From Bacillota bacterium (GTDB taxonomy: Bacteria; Bacillota; Clostridia; SK-Y3): 47,972 nt of DNA. This document shows positions 16,832 to 27,284 of the stretch, piece by piece; position 1 is the stretch's first letter; every line of letters starts with the position of its first letter. Made by a program: the position numbers and the translations under genes. The notes beneath the pieces are model-generated. The model was not told the origin of the DNA and did no database searches. It saw only the letters and a list, made by a program, of their open reading frames with translations. The stretch lies in NCBI GenBank assembly GCA_022360955.1, contig JAKSBV010000465.1, positions 1 through 47,972 on the forward strand, written 5' to 3'.

Positions 16832-19800
16832 TTAAGAAATACGTATATGGGTTTGATTGGGTTGAGCGGTTTTCTTTGCTTTCGCTTTTGCTGCAATATC
16901 ATCAAATAAGGTATAGATAACGGGTATGACCACCAACGTCAACACGGTTGAACTCAAAAGTCCTCCTATTACAACCGTTGCCATCGGCGCCTGCGTTTCC
17001 GCACCTTCTCCAATCCCTAATGCCATCGGCACCAGTCCCAGCACCGTTGTTAATGTTGTCATCAAGATCGGTTTCAGTCTTGTGGGACCTGCTTTTAAAA
17101 TCGCTTCCAAACGCTCCATGCCGTCTTTCCGCAGCGTATTAATATAGTCCACCAGCACAATGGCATTATTGACAACAATACCGGCCAGCATAATCACCCC
17201 TATAAAGCCCGGCACACTTAAAGCCCTGTTGGTGATCACAAGACCGATAACCGAACCCACAAATGCCAAGGGCACAGAGAACATAATGGTAAACGGATGA
17301 AGCAGTGATTCAAATTGTGCAGCCATAATCATATATACCAATATTACCGCTAATATCAATGCAAATGCTAAGCTTTGGAACGATTCGGTCATATCTTGGG
17401 CCTCTCCTCCGAATGTAAAGGCATACCCGTCGGGAAGGCTTACATACTTCAATTCGTCTTGAATATCATTGTTCACGCTTCCTATATCACGTCCGAAGAC
17501 ATCGGCAGTTACGCTCACAACTCTTTGCTGTGCGTCCCGGCTAATCGCAACCGGCCCCTTCTCAATATCAATACGGGCGATCTCGGTTAAGGCGACTTCA
17601 CTCCCTGTCTGGGTCATGATTTTGACGTTTTTTAACTGCTCAAAAGTCTTTGTATCCTGTTCCGGATACTGTATCCTAACGTCAATTTCATCCCCTTCGA
17701 TTTTATATCTTGTTGCTATCTGTCCGTCCATCGCCGTTCGAATATATGAACCGACTTGGGCGGTACTCAATCCGTAATAGGACGCTTTATCACGATCAAT
17801 ATAAATCTGCGCTTCCGGACTTCCGTCCGCTATGCTTGACTCTACCTGTCTTGTCCCCTCAACATTTTTAACAACCTCTTTCACTTCCTGAGAGAGCTGC
17901 TCCAATCTTTCCAAGCTATCCCCTTTGATATTGATGGATACCGCCGAACCGCTCGAACCTCCCATGCCCTGACTGACCGCATTAACTTTGATATCGGCGC
18001 CCGGAATATTTTCCACTTCCGTTCTGATACTGTCCGCTACGGCGTCCGCACTTCTGTTCCTTTCGGCCAAAGGTTTTAATGTGATATCAATATTAGATGT
18101 ATTAAGGCTGGCGGCATTCAAAAATCCACCGCTTCCACCGACAGTCACAAAGATTTTATCTACTTCCGGAATCTTCGTCACTATCTGTTCTACCTTATTT
18201 GTAATGTCATCCGTTTCTTCCAGCACCGTCCCTTGAGGCAGTTCAATACTAACGGATAATTGACCCTGGTCCATTTTAGGCATGAATTCAAATCCCATGA
18301 TCGGAAAACACGCCAGCGCTAAAATCAATGCGCCCACAGCCGTAAATACTATGGTCTTCCTATGCCCCAGCGCCCATCTCAATAAGCGTCCGTAAACACC
18401 TGCAAGGGCATTAAACAGATCATCCCATTTGTTCAGAACAGCGTTTAAGAATTTATTCTTATTGGCTTCGTGGGGCTTAACCATTCTTAAAAATTTGGAA
18501 CTTAACATAGGAATCAGCGTTAAGGCCACCACCAACGAAGCTAATAGGGAAAACATAACCGTCAGTGACAACTCTTTAAAAAGCTGTCCGATCATGCCTT
18601 CGGTGAAAAGAATGGGTAAAAATACCCCGATCGTTGTTAACGTAGACGCAACAACCGCACCGCCTACCTCCTGGGTACCCAGCCGTGCAGCTTCCATTCT
18701 GCCGTGCCCTTCCCGCCTGTACCTGTAAATATTCTCGATAACCACAATGGCATTGTCTACCAGCATTCCTATCCCAAGGGCCAATCCGCCTAAGGAAATC
18801 ATATTTAAGGTCAAATTCCCAAAGTACATCAATGAAAAGGTAGCAATAATAGAAACGGGTATGGCCGTGCCTACAATAAATGTGGTTCTTATATTTTTCA
18901 AAAATACAAATAGTACGATGATCGCCAATATCCCACCTATAACGGCATTTCTTACAACCGTATCGATGGTGTCAGTGATAAACTCAGCTTGGTCATAGGC
19001 CAGAACGATATCAACCTCCGGGTACTCGGCTGTTATGCTGTTGATTTCTTTTTTGACCGATTCTACAACCGTGACCGTATTGGCCGTTGCCTGCTTTTGT
19101 ATCGAAATCCCGATACTTCTTTCCCCGTTCATACGGGTATATGAATGGACGGTTTTAAAATCATCTATGACCTCCGCCACATCGCGCAAATAAATATTGC
19201 CTTTGCCCGGAACAGGGATGGCGATGTTTTCGATCTGCTCTAAGGTTTCAAATTCTCCCCTGCTTCGCACAATTAAGTTTTTGTCCCCATACTCCACAGA
19301 ACCGCCGGGAAGATTTAAATTCTCGCTTCTAAGCACATTGGCGATATGTTCGAAGGATATACCATAACCCGACATTTTATCCGGATCTACTTCTATTTTG
19401 ACTTCCCTCGTTTTCCCTCCGCTTACGTTAACAGAAGCAACACCCTCCAGTTTTTCCAATCTGGGTTTGACCCGATCTTCCACAAAGGTTTTTAATTTTA
19501 CTTCATCTCCGCTGCCTGTAATCCCAAAACCTGCAACAGCCATCATACTAGGGTCTACTTTCATAATCGTGGGCATATCCGCATCACTCGGCAAATATTT
19601 TTTGATCAAATCAACTTTTTCCCGGACTTCCAGTGCGGCAAAATCCATATCCGTACCGTCTACAAATTCGACGACCACTAAGGAATTTCCCTGGGATGAC
19701 GTAGAAGTTACCGAATCCACATTTCCTACGGTTGCTACTACATTTTCAATAGGTATGGTGACCAGATTTTCCACTTCTTTCGGTCCTACGCCCTCATAAG

Positions 19801-19948
19801 TAGTAGATACAACAACAATAGGAATATTCATTTCAGGAAATAAATCAACCGCCAAGTTCATTAACGATACTACACCAAACAGTATAATAATGCATACACA
19901 CATCAAAACCGCTACAGGTCTTTTAATTGAAATATCATGTAATTTCAT
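16832..19948 (-). CDS. RND-family efflux pump, AcrB/SwrC-like inner-membrane transporter
   Basis: 1038 residues, the normal length for hydrophobe/amphiphile RND pumps. It shows the duplicated layout: a membrane helix near residue 10-30, a large outer loop (about 40-330), six helices, a second outer loop (about 560-850) and six more helices. GMLVDNAIVVIENI near residue 400 lies in helix 4 and carries the acidic proton-relay residue; VNNAIVLVDYINTLRKDGMERLEAI is the matching block in the second half. RND pumps use the proton gradient to expel lipophilic compounds. In Firmicutes, which lack an outer membrane, they work with a membrane-fusion lipoprotein, here the gene just upstream. Last gene of the marR operon. 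Confidence 0.92.
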   Translation of the reverse strand: MKLHDISIKRPVAVLMCVCIIILFGVVSLMNLAVDLFPEMNIPIVVVSTTYEGVGPKEVENLVTIPIENVVATVGNVDSVTSTSSQGNSLVVVEFVDGTDMDFAALEVREKVDLIKKYLPSDADMPTIMKVDPSMMAVAGFGITGSGDEVKLKTFVEDRVKPRLEKLEGVASVNVSGGKTREVKIEVDPDKMSGYGISFEHIANVLRSENLNLPGGSVEYGDKNLIVRSRGEFETLEQIENIAIPVPGKGNIYLRDVAEVIDDFKTVHSYTRMNGERSIGISIQKQATANTVTVVESVKKEINSITAEYPEVDIVLAYDQAEFITDTIDTVVRNAVIGGILAIIVLFVFLKNIRTTFIVGTAIPVSIIATFSLMYFGNLTLNMISLGGLALGIGMLVDNAIVVIENIYRYRREGHGRMEAARLGTQEVGGAVVASTLTTIGVFLPILFTEGMIGQLFKELSLTVMFSLLASLVVALTLIPMLSSKFLRMVKPHEANKNKFLNAVLNKWDDLFNALAGVYGRLLRWALGHRKTIVFTAVGALILALACFPIMGFEFMPKMDQGQLSVSIELPQGTVLEETDDITNKVEQIVTKIPEVDKIFVTVGGSGGFLNAASLNTSNIDITLKPLAERNRSADAVADSIRTEVENIPGADIKVNAVSQGMGGSSGSAVSINIKGDSLERLEQLSQEVKEVVKNVEGTRQVESSIADGSPEAQIYIDRDKASYYGLSTAQVGSYIRTAMDGQIATRYKIEGDEIDVRIQYPEQDTKTFEQLKNVKIMTQTGSEVALTEIARIDIEKGPVAISRDAQQRVVSVTADVFGRDIGSVNNDIQDELKYVSLPDGYAFTFGGEAQDMTESFQSLAFALILAVILVYMIMAAQFESLLHPFTIMFSVPLAFVGSVIGLVITNRALSVPGFIGVIMLAGIVVNNAIVLVDYINTLRKDGMERLEAILKAGPTRLKPILMTTLTTVLGLVPMALGIGEGAETQAPMATVVIGGLLSSTVLTLVVIPVIYTLFDDIAAKAKAKKTAQPNQTHIRIS

Positions 19949-19993
19949 ATGTTAACACCTCATGCTCTCCCTTTGCAAAATTAAAGACTACCT

Positions 19994-21241
19994 TCATTGA
20001 TTGACTATTACAACTTTTGAGCCGTCCTGAACATAGTGCTGGCCTTTGATAATCACCGTCTCATCTTCTGCCAGTCCGCTAATAACCTGGGCATATTGCT
20101 CATCCACAAACCCCAATTCACATTCTCTCTTTTCCGCTTTATCTCCGTTTACCACATATACAATATGCTTGCCGTCTTCGTTTATAACTGCTTTCAAAGG
20201 TACTGCAACCGCATCTTCCGCTTTGTCAGCATTTAATTTGACTTCTGCAAACATACCGCCTTTTAGCAGACCTTTTTCATTGACCATCTCTATTTTTACC
20301 GGGTAACTCTGTGTCTTGGCATCCGCGCTGGGACTAACGGTTATAATTTTGCCTTCCAGAGATTGGCCTTCTGCCGCACTAATGTGCACGTTCACCTTGT
20401 CGTTTAAACGGATTTTATTAATCATATTTTCCGGTACATCCACATCAACGGTAACCGAAGAAATATCTATAACACTCATCGCAACACCGGAACTGCCCAC
20501 GAGTTCACCCACATCGACGTTATTTGCCGCAACAATGCCCGTAATAGGAGATGTAATCACCGTATGGTCCAGTTTGGACTTGGCAACATTGTAAGCCGCC
20601 TGGGCTTGTTGCACCTGCGCTTGGGCTGCCGCTGCATTTTCAGGATTGATCTTATTCTCCGTAAGTTCCAGCGCTGTCTTGGCCGAACGATGCTGTTCCT
20701 CTGCAATCTTGAGCTGAGAGCCTGCCCCTTCAAACGCTTGCTGCGCAACTGCCCCTGTCTCAAATAATTGCTTCATTCTGTCATAGTTTAGTTTTGCATC
20801 GTTATAGTTGGTTTCAGCCGTCAGCACCGAAGCTCTCAACTGGCTCAGATGTTGTTCGGTCGCTCCGCCCTCTGCCTTTGCCAGACCGGCCTTTGCAACC
20901 TTCAATGCCGCTTCCGCCTGCTCAACCTGCAAACGCATATCTTCATCATCCAATACAAAAAGAACATCCTGTTCGTTAACCTGCTGCCCTACGTCGAAAT
21001 GAACAGCACTTACTTTTCCACCCATTTTGGGAATGATATTAATCTCCTGTATGGGCTTCACCTTACCGTTTAAGGTAACAACCGATTCAACGGTTGTTTT
21101 TGCAACTTTTGCAGTATTGACCGCTACCACCTTTTCAATATTTTGTTCCGCCATCGTAGTCGTATCCCGTGAGCCACATCCCGAAGCGACTAAAGCAAAA
21201 ATTGACAAAACAATAAAGAAGCTAGTATATTTGACTTTCAT
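19994..21241 (-). CDS. RND membrane-fusion protein (HlyD/AcrA-like lipoprotein)
   Basis: 415 residues from ATG 21241 with GGAGGG upstream; longer in-frame starts lack a ribosome site. A lipoprotein signal peptide ends at VASGC (Cys22). The mature protein follows the adaptor plan: barrel-sandwich halves around VKPIQEINIIPKMGGKVSAVHFDVGQ-type sequence (residues about 62-90; shown in part) and TSPITGIVAANNVDVGE (about 235), a long α-hairpin coiled coil between them (about 95-220, Ala/Gln/Glu-rich), then β-barrel and membrane-proximal parts. It would link the RND pump to the cell wall side. It lies 132 bases after the kinase gene and 45 bases before the pump gene. Confidence 0.9.
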   Translation of the reverse strand: MKVKYTSFFIVLSIFALVASGCGSRDTTTMAEQNIEKVVAVNTAKVAKTTVESVVTLNGKVKPIQEINIIPKMGGKVSAVHFDVGQQVNEQDVLFVLDDEDMRLQVEQAEAALKVAKAGLAKAEGGATEQHLSQLRASVLTAETNYNDAKLNYDRMKQLFETGAVAQQAFEGAGSQLKIAEEQHRSAKTALELTENKINPENAAAAQAQVQQAQAAYNVAKSKLDHTVITSPITGIVAANNVDVGELVGSSGVAMSVIDISSVTVDVDVPENMINKIRLNDKVNVHISAAEGQSLEGKIITVSPSADAKTQSYPVKIEMVNEKGLLKGGMFAEVKLNADKAEDAVAVPLKAVINEDGKHIVYVVNGDKAEKRECELGFVDEQYAQVISGLAEDETVIIKGQHYVQDGSKVVIVNQ

Positions 21242-21272
21242 CACAATCCCTCCAAATCTTTCCAAATATGCA

Positions 21273-21311
21273 GATAACCAACTTTAAAAAGGCATTTTGC
21301 AGTTGGTTATC
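21273..21311. repeat. 11-bp inverted repeat between kinase and fusion-protein genes
   Basis: GATAACCAACT (21273-21283) and AGTTGGTTATC (21301-21311) with a 17-base spacer lie upstream of the fusion-protein gene. There is no T run on the minus strand. It could be a binding site for the encoded response regulator or an intercistronic mRNA hairpin. Confidence 0.5.
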
Positions 21312-21372
21312 TTTACTAGCTTCATTCTAATATTCATTTATTAAATAAAAATAGTGAAAAAATTAAGATTTA

Positions 21373-22689
21373 TTAATTTTTGTTAAACTTCTTGATCGGT
21401 AAGTTAAACACAATTTTAAGTCCGCCCCATTCTCCGTGCTCGGCCCATATCTCTCCTTGATGACTTTCGATAATGCTGCTGCAAATTGAAAGCCCCAATC
21501 CGATCCCGCCTTGATTTCTCGATCTCGACTTTTCAACACGGTAAAATTTATGAAAAATATTGTCCAATTCTTCCTCAGGCAGTCCCTGTCCATTGTCCTC
21601 AACCGAGACATACAAATGATTCTTTTCCCTCCAAAAACGAATTTGTATATGCATATGATGTCCGCCATATTTTAAGGCGTTTCCAATCAGGTTTGAAAAA
21701 ACCCGTTTTATTTTATTCTTGTCTATTTCAGCCGTCACATCTTCTTCCAGATCACAGCTATATTGAAAAGTAACGTCCATACTTTGCAGTTCGGTCCGAT
21801 ACTGTTCACACAACATCATCATAAATACTTTCATATTGATCGGCTCTTTTGCCTCATTCAATTCAATTTCATTCTTTGTATAGGCAGAAAGCTGCTGAAC
21901 AAGTTTTTCGATGTCCTGGGCTTTCCTGTATACAATGTCCAAGTATTCTTTTTGCTTTGCATCGGAAAGCTTCTTATCCGTCATTCTTTCTATATACCCC
22001 ATCACGGAAGTAAGGGGGGTGCGTATATCATGGGAGATAGCTGCAACCATTTCATTTTGTTGTATATATGAATCTCTAATCCTCGCCGCCATATTTTCAA
22101 ATTGCCGGCACAACTGTCCGATCTCATTCTTTTTATGATAATCGATTTTCATCTCCGTATTTGCATAATTGACTCGATCTACACCTTCCCCAAGCTTTTT
22201 GATAGGGCTTAAAATATTTCTGTGTACAATCACTATAATCGCCAACAATACCACAACCAGTCCCGTAACGGCAAAAAGCTGCAGCTTCTGCATGGGTTTG
22301 GCTTGAAAAACATTTAGTCTCTCGTGGCTTACGCGCACACGAAACAAATCTCCGTCATTATAGATATACACAAATTCATAATGTCCGTGTACATTTTTAT
22401 TCAACCGATAGTCTACTTTGTAGAGTTCTTCGCCCTGCATGTTGTATATGCCGATTCCCAGTTGTTTTTGCTCGGCAAAACGATTCATAAAAGCTAACAT
22501 TTCTTCCCTTTCATGATAATTTTGCAAGATGCCTTTTGCAATTTGGCTATAACTTTTATTTACATCCTCAAACTCTTTCGTCATATTGTCTACAACAACC
22601 AATCGCATATATCCCGTAACACTCATGAGAAACAGCAAAAAAATGCCCAAAATGCCCAGAGGTATCTTCAATCTCAGACTAAATTTCAT
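21373..22689 (-). CDS. Sensor histidine kinase (two-component)
   Basis: 438 residues. Membrane helices at about 8-28 and 136-157 enclose a roughly 105-residue extracytoplasmic sensor; a HAMP linker (about 158-210) follows. The HisKA box SHDIRTPLTSVMGYIERM holds the phosphorylated His220, and the ATPase domain has the N box (NLIGNALKYGG), the G1 box (VEDNGQGLP) and the G2 box (GGIGLGLSI). It phosphorylates the regulator encoded just upstream, whose stop overlaps this start by ATGA. Position inside an efflux operon suggests that it senses a pump substrate or envelope stress; the signal is unknown. Confidence 0.92.
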   Translation of the reverse strand: MKFSLRLKIPLGILGIFLLFLMSVTGYMRLVVVDNMTKEFEDVNKSYSQIAKGILQNYHEREEMLAFMNRFAEQKQLGIGIYNMQGEELYKVDYRLNKNVHGHYEFVYIYNDGDLFRVRVSHERLNVFQAKPMQKLQLFAVTGLVVVLLAIIVIVHRNILSPIKKLGEGVDRVNYANTEMKIDYHKKNEIGQLCRQFENMAARIRDSYIQQNEMVAAISHDIRTPLTSVMGYIERMTDKKLSDAKQKEYLDIVYRKAQDIEKLVQQLSAYTKNEIELNEAKEPINMKVFMMMLCEQYRTELQSMDVTFQYSCDLEEDVTAEIDKNKIKRVFSNLIGNALKYGGHHMHIQIRFWREKNHLYVSVEDNGQGLPEEELDNIFHKFYRVEKSRSRNQGGIGLGLSICSSIIESHQGEIWAEHGEWGGLKIVFNLPIKKFNKN

Positions 22690-23381
22690 GATACCCCTCC
22701 AATTAATTTATACCCGGCACCCCAAACAGTTTTAATATATTTGTTTTCAGGATCAAACTTTTTTCTCAAATTTGTAATATGCACTGTCACGGTACTGATA
22801 TCTCCGAATTCATTTCCTCCCCAAATCGCCTGATAGATTTGTTCTCTGCTCAACACAATGTTTTTATTTTGTATAAAATAGAGTAAAATTTGAAACTCCT
22901 TTGTGGATAATTCAATCTTTTTGCTGCCTTTATACACTTCATAGCAGTCGGTATGAATACTAAGATCGCCCAATGCAATCACCGGTTGCTGATTGACGTT
23001 ATTGGATTTATTTCTCTTTTCTCTGCGGATATGTGCCTTTACCCTCGCCACCAATTCATGGATACTAAAAGGTTTGGCAATATAGTCATCCGCCCCTACC
23101 TCCAAGCCGATGATTTTATCCAGTTCTCTGCTTTTGGCACTCAGCAAAATAATAGGCGTCGCAATTTTCTCCCTGATTTTACGGCATACTTCCAGACCGT
23201 CCATTCCGGGCATCATGATATCCAATATAATCAACGAAAATTCCTGGTTCTCAACGTATTCCACGGCCTCCACGCCATTATGAGCCTTGTATACTTCGAA
23301 CCCTTCATCTTCCAAACTATCTGCAATCAGATTGACGATTTCCAGATCATCATCTGCAATCAATACTTTTAATTGATACAT
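22686..23381 (-). CDS. OmpR/PhoB-family response regulator
   Basis: 231 residues. The receiver domain has the acidic pocket at Asp10-Asp12, the phospho-acceptor Asp54 (LILDIMMPGMDG), a conserved LLSAKS switch residue and DDYIAKPFS with the conserved Lys. The C-terminal winged helix (about 130-230) ends with VTVHITNLRKKFDPENKYI, the DNA-recognition part of this family. It pairs with the kinase encoded directly downstream (4-base overlap) and presumably controls the efflux genes of the same operon. The start ATG 23381 has GGAGGGG upstream; the marR gene ends 33 bases before it. Confidence 0.93.
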   Translation of the reverse strand: MYQLKVLIADDDLEIVNLIADSLEDEGFEVYKAHNGVEAVEYVENQEFSLIILDIMMPGMDGLEVCRKIREKIATPIILLSAKSRELDKIIGLEVGADDYIAKPFSIHELVARVKAHIRREKRNKSNNVNQQPVIALGDLSIHTDCYEVYKGSKKIELSTKEFQILLYFIQNKNIVLSREQIYQAIWGGNEFGDISTVTVHITNLRKKFDPENKYIKTVWGAGYKLIGGVS

Positions 23382-23414
23382 CCAACCCCTCCTTCACTTA
23401 TGGGTGCGAAATGC

Positions 23415-23861
23415 CTACGTCGTCGGCTCATCATGGTCCGAAATATTAGAAATAACTTTATTTAAAGTGTCAAAAAAACCTTCAACCTCTTCATGACTTA
23501 AATTGGAAAAACCTTTCTCAAATAACTTTAATCTGTTTGCATCGGCTTTCTCTAACACCCTTTTTCCCTCGTCGGTCAATTTGATCACGACAATTCTTCT
23601 ATCCTCCTCGCTCCGTTCTCTTGTAACCAGTTCCATTTTCACCAATTTATCCACCGAACCGGTCACAGCACTTAAGGTAATACTGAAATAGTGCGCAATA
23701 TCCGTTACAATGCACTTCTCTTTTTGTTGAATAAATTTCAGCAAATGAATATGCACCGGGTTAATTGCATCGTCCAGCCCCTCACATATTTTGTGTTTCA
23801 CTTGTCTCCCACGGAAAAAAAACAGCTGATCTATCTGGGTTAAATATTTTTTCACATCCAT
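23415..23861 (-). CDS. MarR-family transcriptional regulator
   Basis: 148 residues from ATG 23861, behind GGGGAG; the open frame extends to 23891 without a ribosome site. The winged helix-turn-helix reads CIVTDIAHYFSITLSAVTGSVDKLVKMELVTRERSEEDRR in outline, including the wing residues SEEDRR typical of MarR proteins. These act as dimers that release DNA on binding phenolic or drug-like ligands. It is the first gene of the marR-regulator-kinase-fusion protein-pump operon and probably represses it. The TTAATGA/TTAATGG pair between its promoter and start is a candidate operator, shared with the MATE gene leader. Confidence 0.88.
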   Translation of the reverse strand: MDVKKYLTQIDQLFFFRGRQVKHKICEGLDDAINPVHIHLLKFIQQKEKCIVTDIAHYFSITLSAVTGSVDKLVKMELVTRERSEEDRRIVVIKLTDEGKRVLEKADANRLKLFEKGFSNLSHEEVEGFFDTLNKVISNISDHDEPTT

Positions 23862-23909
23862 AAACTTCACTCCCCATACCATTAACCTCATTAACTATTT
23901 GTTGCACTA

Positions 23910-23938
23910 ATTATATACCAGTAAAATCATTTGGTCAA
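23910..23938 (-). promoter_or_regulatory. Promoter of the marR-efflux operon
   Basis: TTGACC (23933-23938) and TATAAT (23910-23915) with a 17-base spacer on the minus strand. TTATCAATTGAC around the -35 is shared with the MATE promoter at 16481. TTAATGA-GG-TTAATGG follows at about 23880-23896, a candidate autoregulatory site. Confidence 0.65.
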
Positions 23939-24002
23939 TTGATAAGCTTATGGATTTATGGATGGATACACACAGTTTCGCTAATGACTAGAATAGAAAT
24001 AT

Positions 24003-25175
24003 CTAACTCTCCCATATGCTCACCCTTCTTAAAAAGTAAAGGGCCACAAACTGCATACTGCCTATAAAAAGCAAAAAGTAATTCAATGCTTTATCGTCCT
24101 TGATAAACATCAGCAGCAAGATCAATATGCTCGTACTCACTGCCCTGCCAAGATTAAGCGCGATTTCTTTATTGATAATGTATTCTACCCGCAGGCCCTC
24201 TTCATGATTGCTGTTAATAACGTTGAAGCTGGCAGACATTACAGGCACAAGGAAAAACGGTATGAATATCCCTTCTAAGATAATATAAATGAGCAAGGTT
24301 GTGTAACTGATCTCTACAACCAAGCCTATCACGGGAATAAATATAAGGATTGCCCCCATATACATGGAAAACATCCTGCTTTTGGGTTTAATGAATTTTT
24401 GTTCGAGGGCATAAGACAAGGCCGAAAGCAAGTACCAAAAGAAGGACAGCTTGCCCAGCGTCCATTCGCTGCCCGTGGTTTTAAAAATTAGAATAGTAAT
24501 TAAAAACAGCATTACAACATCCCTCATACCCCACGCTGTGATACTTTTCCTCAACTCTTCCCAGTCCTTGCAATAACTATTTAGTAATTTGCCGAATTCC
24601 AGCTTCTTTCCGTAATTTTCCGATCGAAGCAGCAAACTTACCAGTATTAAAATGACAAATAGCCCTAAGGAAATCGCAAACACAATGGTATAGCCGGTGA
24701 TATCTTCATTTCTCTTAATAATGTATGCGGCAATTAAAGGCGCAATCGCACCGCACACCCCTACAATACAACCGTTGAAACCATTGAAAGTATCCCTGTT
24801 GTTGGTCGCCGTAAAGTCAAAACTCAATGTATGGAATGCAAGCCAATAGAATCCTGCCGCAATCCCGTATAATATGCCAATCAGGTAAATATATCCGAGC
24901 ATATTCTCTCTGAGCAGCAAAATAGTCACAAAAAATATAACAAAGAAACCTATTCCCAACCGCAAAGACCATATGCCATTTTTTTTCTTTGAAAGCCATC
25001 CGGCCAGAATAAAGGTAATGGGTATAAAAATATAGTGCATTAAATTGTATTGGGCAATGGTTATAAAATTCCCGGATTTTTTCCATAGGAATACATTTAC
25101 AAAAACATTGGACAAGCCTATTGCAAGGGTAAAAAGTCCGCTGACACACAGCAGGATTTTTGCTTTTTTCGACAT
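24003..25175 (-). CDS. MFS-type transporter, substrate unknown
   Basis: 390 residues from ATG 25175 behind ACGGAGG; longer in-frame sequence to 25244 lacks a ribosome site. About twelve hydrophobic helices are visible with a charged loop in the middle (near residue 185-215, [20 protein letters not shown] in part). The loop between helices 2 and 3 contains [16 protein letters not shown], a loose form of the MFS signature. No motif tells the substrate. It is monocistronic, next to the efflux operon but with its own upstream region, so it need not be part of that system. Confidence 0.75.
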   Translation of the reverse strand: MSKKAKILLCVSGLFTLAIGLSNVFVNVFLWKKSGNFITIAQYNLMHYIFIPITFILAGWLSKKKNGIWSLRLGIGFFVIFFVTILLLRENMLGYIYLIGILYGIAAGFYWLAFHTLSFDFTATNNRDTFNGFNGCIVGVCGAIAPLIAAYIIKRNEDITGYTIVFAISLGLFVILILVSLLLRSENYGKKLEFGKLLNSYCKDWEELRKSITAWGMRDVVMLFLITILIFKTTGSEWTLGKLSFFWYLLSALSYALEQKFIKPKSRMFSMYMGAILIFIPVIGLVVEISYTTLLIYIILEGIFIPFFLVPVMSASFNVINSNHEEGLRVEYIINKEIALNLGRAVSTSILILLLMFIKDDKALNYFLLFIGSMQFVALYFLRRVSIWES

Positions 25176-25192
25176 TATTACCTCCGTATGAT

Positions 25193-25369
25193 TCAGTCCC
25201 GCTTCTCTTTTGCCGTTAAATGCTGTTTCAGCGAATCCGGCCATTTTATCAATTCATTTTTCTCCAAGTTTCGGAGACTTTCATTGATGATGCCCCGTAA
25301 CCCTATGATTCGCTTTGTCGTCATTATACTATGCAGGTGCATTATATTAAGTTGAAGAAATTTATACAT
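25193..25369 (-). CDS. Doubtful small ORF upstream of the MFS gene (58 residues)
   Basis: From ATG 25369 an open frame of 58 codons ends at TGA 25193-25195, 17 bases before the MFS start. An internal ATG at 25324 would give 43 residues. The C-terminal half ([20 protein letters not shown] in part) looks protein-like and charged, but neither ATG has a good ribosome site. It might be a small regulatory or leader peptide, the remnant of a broken gene, or chance. Confidence 0.25.
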   Translation of the reverse strand: MYKFLQLNIMHLHSIMTTKRIIGLRGIINESLRNLEKNELIKWPDSLKQHLTAKEKRD

Positions 25370-25486
25370 CCATACTATGTTTTCCTCTTTACAAACTATA
25401 TATGAGTGAACCCTATTGTTTTATATAAATTATTTTGTCGCATCAAAAAAACGTACCTTGACTATCATATCGTTCAAGGGACGCCT

Positions 25487-25531
25487 TATTCTCACCCTTC
25501 AGCGCTCAACTATATTTTAGTCTTGGAGATC
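25487..25531 (+). repeat. Dispersed seven-base-periodic repeat, copy D
   Basis: ATTCTCACCCTTCAGCGCTC followed by AACTATATTTTAGTCTTGGA. The CTCAACTA-TTTTAGTCTTGG end is shared with copies B and C. The 25370-25866 gap shows these repeats and no gene. Confidence 0.6.
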
Positions 25532-25703
25532 ATTTTCTTCTACTAAAATAAATTGATACACCATTTATATAGATACCGCACACTAGGATTGTAAATATAA
25601 TAGTAGGGATAAACCGGATGTCGGAGGGCAGAGGGCAGATGTCGGAAAATGACTAAACAGGGACGGAGAGTAAAATAACAACGAGGTGTGGTACAATACC
25701 GGG

Positions 25704-25758
25704 GACATTCTCAACCCTCATCTCTCAGCCCTCAACTACTTTTTAGTCTTGGGATACC
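25704..25758 (+). repeat. Dispersed seven-base-periodic repeat, copy C
   Basis: ACATTCTCAACCCTCATCTC, then TCAGCCCTCAACTAC, then TTTTTAGTCTTGGGATACC. Aligned with the minus-strand copy B (16645-16700) roughly 45 of 54 positions agree, counted by eye. Upstream, 25618-25650 has another short repeat (GTCGGAGGGCAGAGGGCAGA). Confidence 0.65.
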
Positions 25759-25866
25759 AGTTAACGGAGTACTATTATATTTCAAACTTTGCTGTATGTT
25801 ATCTATAATGTAAAAATCTTATTTTTGTTTATTCAATATAAATTCCATTTTAAAATTCGTTGTCTA

Positions 25867-26913
<1,047 letters not shown>

Positions 26914-26959
26914 TCAATCATTACTGTCCGACACATTAAATTAACCTGTATATCTTATA

Positions 26960-26987
26960 ATTATAGCACGGAATGAAAAAAAATCAA
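26960..26987 (-). promoter_or_regulatory. Promoter of the LacI-family gene
   Basis: TTGATT (26982-26987) and TATAAT (26960-26965) with a 16-base spacer on the minus strand. TTTAGTAAAC at 26991-27000, next to the -35, repeats a half of the operator at 27146-27168 (read on the other strand as TTTAGTAAACAT). Confidence 0.55.
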
Positions 26988-27145
26988 TGTTTTAGTAAAC
27001 ACTTTCTTAATACGCCTAGTATTATTTGGCTATTCCAGCCTATAGAAAAATCAAAACTGGTATTATTTCACAAACAATACCTGTTCTGTCCCGTTTATTT
27101 AATCTACAATCACCAATAATCAGGCAAAGCAAAAAGGGATATTCG

Positions 27146-27207
27146 GTAAACATTTGTTTAATGTTTACTAAATTTTAATTGACTTTTGGGCTTTTTTTTG
27201 TTATTAT
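27146..27207 (+). promoter_or_regulatory. Operator and promoter of the sugar ABC importer
   Basis: GTAAACAT-N7-ATGTTTAC (27146-27168) is a perfect 8+8 inverted repeat; inside it TAAACA-TT-TGTTTA forms a second palindrome. Then TTGACT (27179-27184), 17 bases, TATTAT (27202-27207). The operator sits just upstream of the -35. The 26884-27284 gap has no gene. Confidence 0.65.
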
Positions 27208-27284
27208 TCTATTGACAATAGTAATTTTTGGGTGATAAAGTATGGTGTTACACCCAAAACAAATCACGACAAGGAGGCATTAAC

